Part shown: piece after piece, positions 62,796 to 64,000 of the stretch
How positions within the stretch are numbered: position 1 is the first letter of the stretch
Layout: each line of letters opens with the position of its first letter
DNA from: Symbiodinium sp. CCMP2592
Taxonomy: Eukaryota; Sar; Dinophyceae; Suessiales; Symbiodiniaceae
Assembly (NCBI GenBank): GCA_905221615.1
Contig: CAJNDT010002913.1
Location: forward strand, 440,380 to 504,379
Direction: 5' to 3'
DNA length: 64,000 nt
Notes under the pieces: model-generated
Told to the model about the DNA's origin: nothing
Seen by the model: only the letters and a program-made list of their open reading frames with translations
Databases searched by the model: none
Position numbers and translations under genes: made by a program

Positions 62796-62896
62796 GGTTG
62801 ATGATATAAATCCTGCATTACCCATAGTAAGGAATATATACCATAAATCTCATAGTCTAGGGTCCTTAAGGTAATGCAGGATTTATATCATCAACC
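62796..62896. mobile_element. MITE-like element, family A copy 7
   Basis: GGTTGATGATATAAATCCTG and CAGGATTTATATCATCAACC, almost perfect arms of about 27 bases. Confidence 0.95.
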
Positions 62897-62897
62897 A

Positions 62898-62990
62898 TAG
62901 GGTTGAGGGTTTAGGGCGTTAGGGTTTAGGGTTTAGGGGTTTTGGGTTTAGGCTTAGGGGTTTAGGGTTTAGGATTTTGGGTTCTTGTTG
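62898..62990 (+). repeat. TTTAGGG block
   Basis: GGGTTTAGGG and TTTAGGCTTAGGGG units. Confidence 0.85.
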
Positions 62991-62991
62991 A

Positions 62992-63365
62992 GGGATTTAG
63001 TTACCATAATGTGGATCTATAGTAAATAACATGGCTTCCTTAGTACGTATGGCAATATTTCAGGTAAACCCTTACAAGAACCCAGACTTCGCAACTCGGG
63101 TTTGGCGCCTATGGTTTAGGGCTCAGGCTACACTTACACTTACGAATACCTTGAAGTCTGGGTTGATAAACAGCTACACTTGGTATGTTCGAGGATTGTT
63201 TTTTAAAAAAATCAACTGCATTCATTAACTATAGGCAGACTCTAGGCTCACAAAAAGAAGTCGACCATGCGTCTAATTACACACAACCCGAGCTAAGGTA
63301 GTTTGCAACCCTTAACTATCAAGCCCAGCCATCCGACCTGGGTTCGGATCCTGGGCTCCCGATTC
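62992..63365. other. Unique stretch, no gene recognised
   Basis: A 65-codon plus frame (63031-63228). AACCCAGACTTC at 63079 and its inverse GAAGTCTGGGTT at 63152 form a 12-base inverted pair about 60 bases apart. Confidence 0.3.
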
Positions 63366-63368
63366 GGA

Positions 63369-63612
63369 TAAACCCTAAACCCTAAACCTCTGTAAATCCG
63401 AATCCCTAAACCTCTATAGACCTTAAACCCTAAACCTCTATAACCCCTAAACCCTAAACCCAAACGAGCCGCCTGTTTAGATAGGGCTTTCGGGCTATAA
63501 GCTCTCGGTGCTAGGGTGCTTGGCTGAAGCTCCTGTCTCAGGTGTTTAGGATGGCGTAGGGCTCAGGGTTTGGGGTTCAGAATTTGGGTTTAGGGCTCAG
63601 GGTTCAGGGTCC
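63369..63612. repeat. Divergent telomere-like pair
   Basis: AAACCCTAAACCCTAAACCT and CCTCTATA words at 63369-63466, an 80-base core, then GGTTTGGGGTTCAG-type words at 63555-63612. Confidence 0.75.
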
Positions 63613-63763
63613 AGAATTTATTTGGGTTTGGGAGTTCGCGGGGGGCTCGAGGAATAGGGACACCCTTAACCAGAAACCATGATTTCAGGGGTCTTAGGGT
63701 CAGCTTTGGAGTCTCCGGAAAAGCTGTTGGAGTTCAGAAGCATGTAGTTTAGAAATTAGGGTT

Positions 63764-63857
63764 TACCTTAACCCGGTATAACCTCCCATTTTACGGACTT
63801 CTATAAGGAAATCATAATAAGGAACCCGAAAAAGGTAGGTTATTCAGGGTTAAGGTA
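63764..63857. mobile_element. MITE-like element, family O, single copy
   Basis: TA/CCTTAACCCGGTATAACC and GTTATTCAGGGTTAAGG/TA around GGAAATCATAATAAGGAACC. Confidence 0.85.
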
Positions 63858-64000
63858 GGGTTTAGGGCTTAGGGTTGGGGGGCGGGGGGTGGGTTCAGGA
63901 TTCGGAATCTAGACAGCTATCGTCAGCGAAGTTTCATGTATCATCGACGAGAGATATAGATAGAGATCGTCGTCTTGCTGCAAGCGACCGTTCATGTGCT

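Noticed and set aside
63325..63365. tRNA-like 3' end (GGGTTCGGATCC)
   Set aside because: No cloverleaf: there is no matching acceptor or anticodon arm upstream.

Overview
The window is nuclear DNA of a eukaryote, by eye close to half G+C. There are no bacterial operons, no rRNA or tRNA gene I could recognise, and no long uninterrupted protein gene outside two GC-rich relics. Copies of a seven-base telomere-type word (TTTAGGG on one strand, CCCTAAA on the other) are scattered through the whole 64 kb, from perfect tracts of 6-9 units to long decayed stretches. This telomere type is known from plants and green algae, dinoflagellates, chromerids and coccidia. A protist or alga with a repeat-filled genome fits best, but I cannot name the organism.

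Layout. 0-8 kb: decayed telomere-like DNA, a (CT)n/(GA)n inverted pair, and short inverted-repeat elements (MITE-like). 7.6-14.2 kb: the best area for spliced genes, with open frames bounded by good splice-site candidates and one very AT-rich coiled-coil frame. 15-33 kb: telomere-like tracts, microsatellites, MITE-like elements and little recognisable coding DNA. 34.6-35.4 kb: a three-exon candidate gene. 35.6-38.6 kb: the longest telomere-derived blocks, two of them with higher-order structure. 39-44 kb: Thr/Leu-coding trinucleotide tracts, a repeat array and the longest non-repetitive plus-strand open frame. 45.6-48.7 kb: a GC-rich, frame-broken coding relic on the minus strand. 50.4-53.6 kb: a large satellite complex with two arrays of the same 8-base word in opposite orientation around tandem 210-290 bp units. 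58-59.5 kb: a second minus-strand relic with an HxH motif like Helitron/Rep proteins. 59.9-60.4 kb: a long triplet array inside an open frame. 60.8-64 kb: telomere-like blocks and more MITE-like elements.

About fifty short elements with terminal inverted repeats fall into about a dozen families, named A to O here for this window only. Several families are flanked by TA on both sides, as expected of Tc1/mariner-type (Stowaway-like) MITEs, and different families share internal sequence. They make up much of the non-telomeric intergenic DNA.

Caution. Roughly 300 open frames of 60 codons or more are expected by chance in 64 kb at this base composition, and about that many are present. AG and GT dinucleotides are frequent too. 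All spliced gene models below are therefore low-confidence candidates. The repeats, inverted repeats and GC-rich relics are much better supported.
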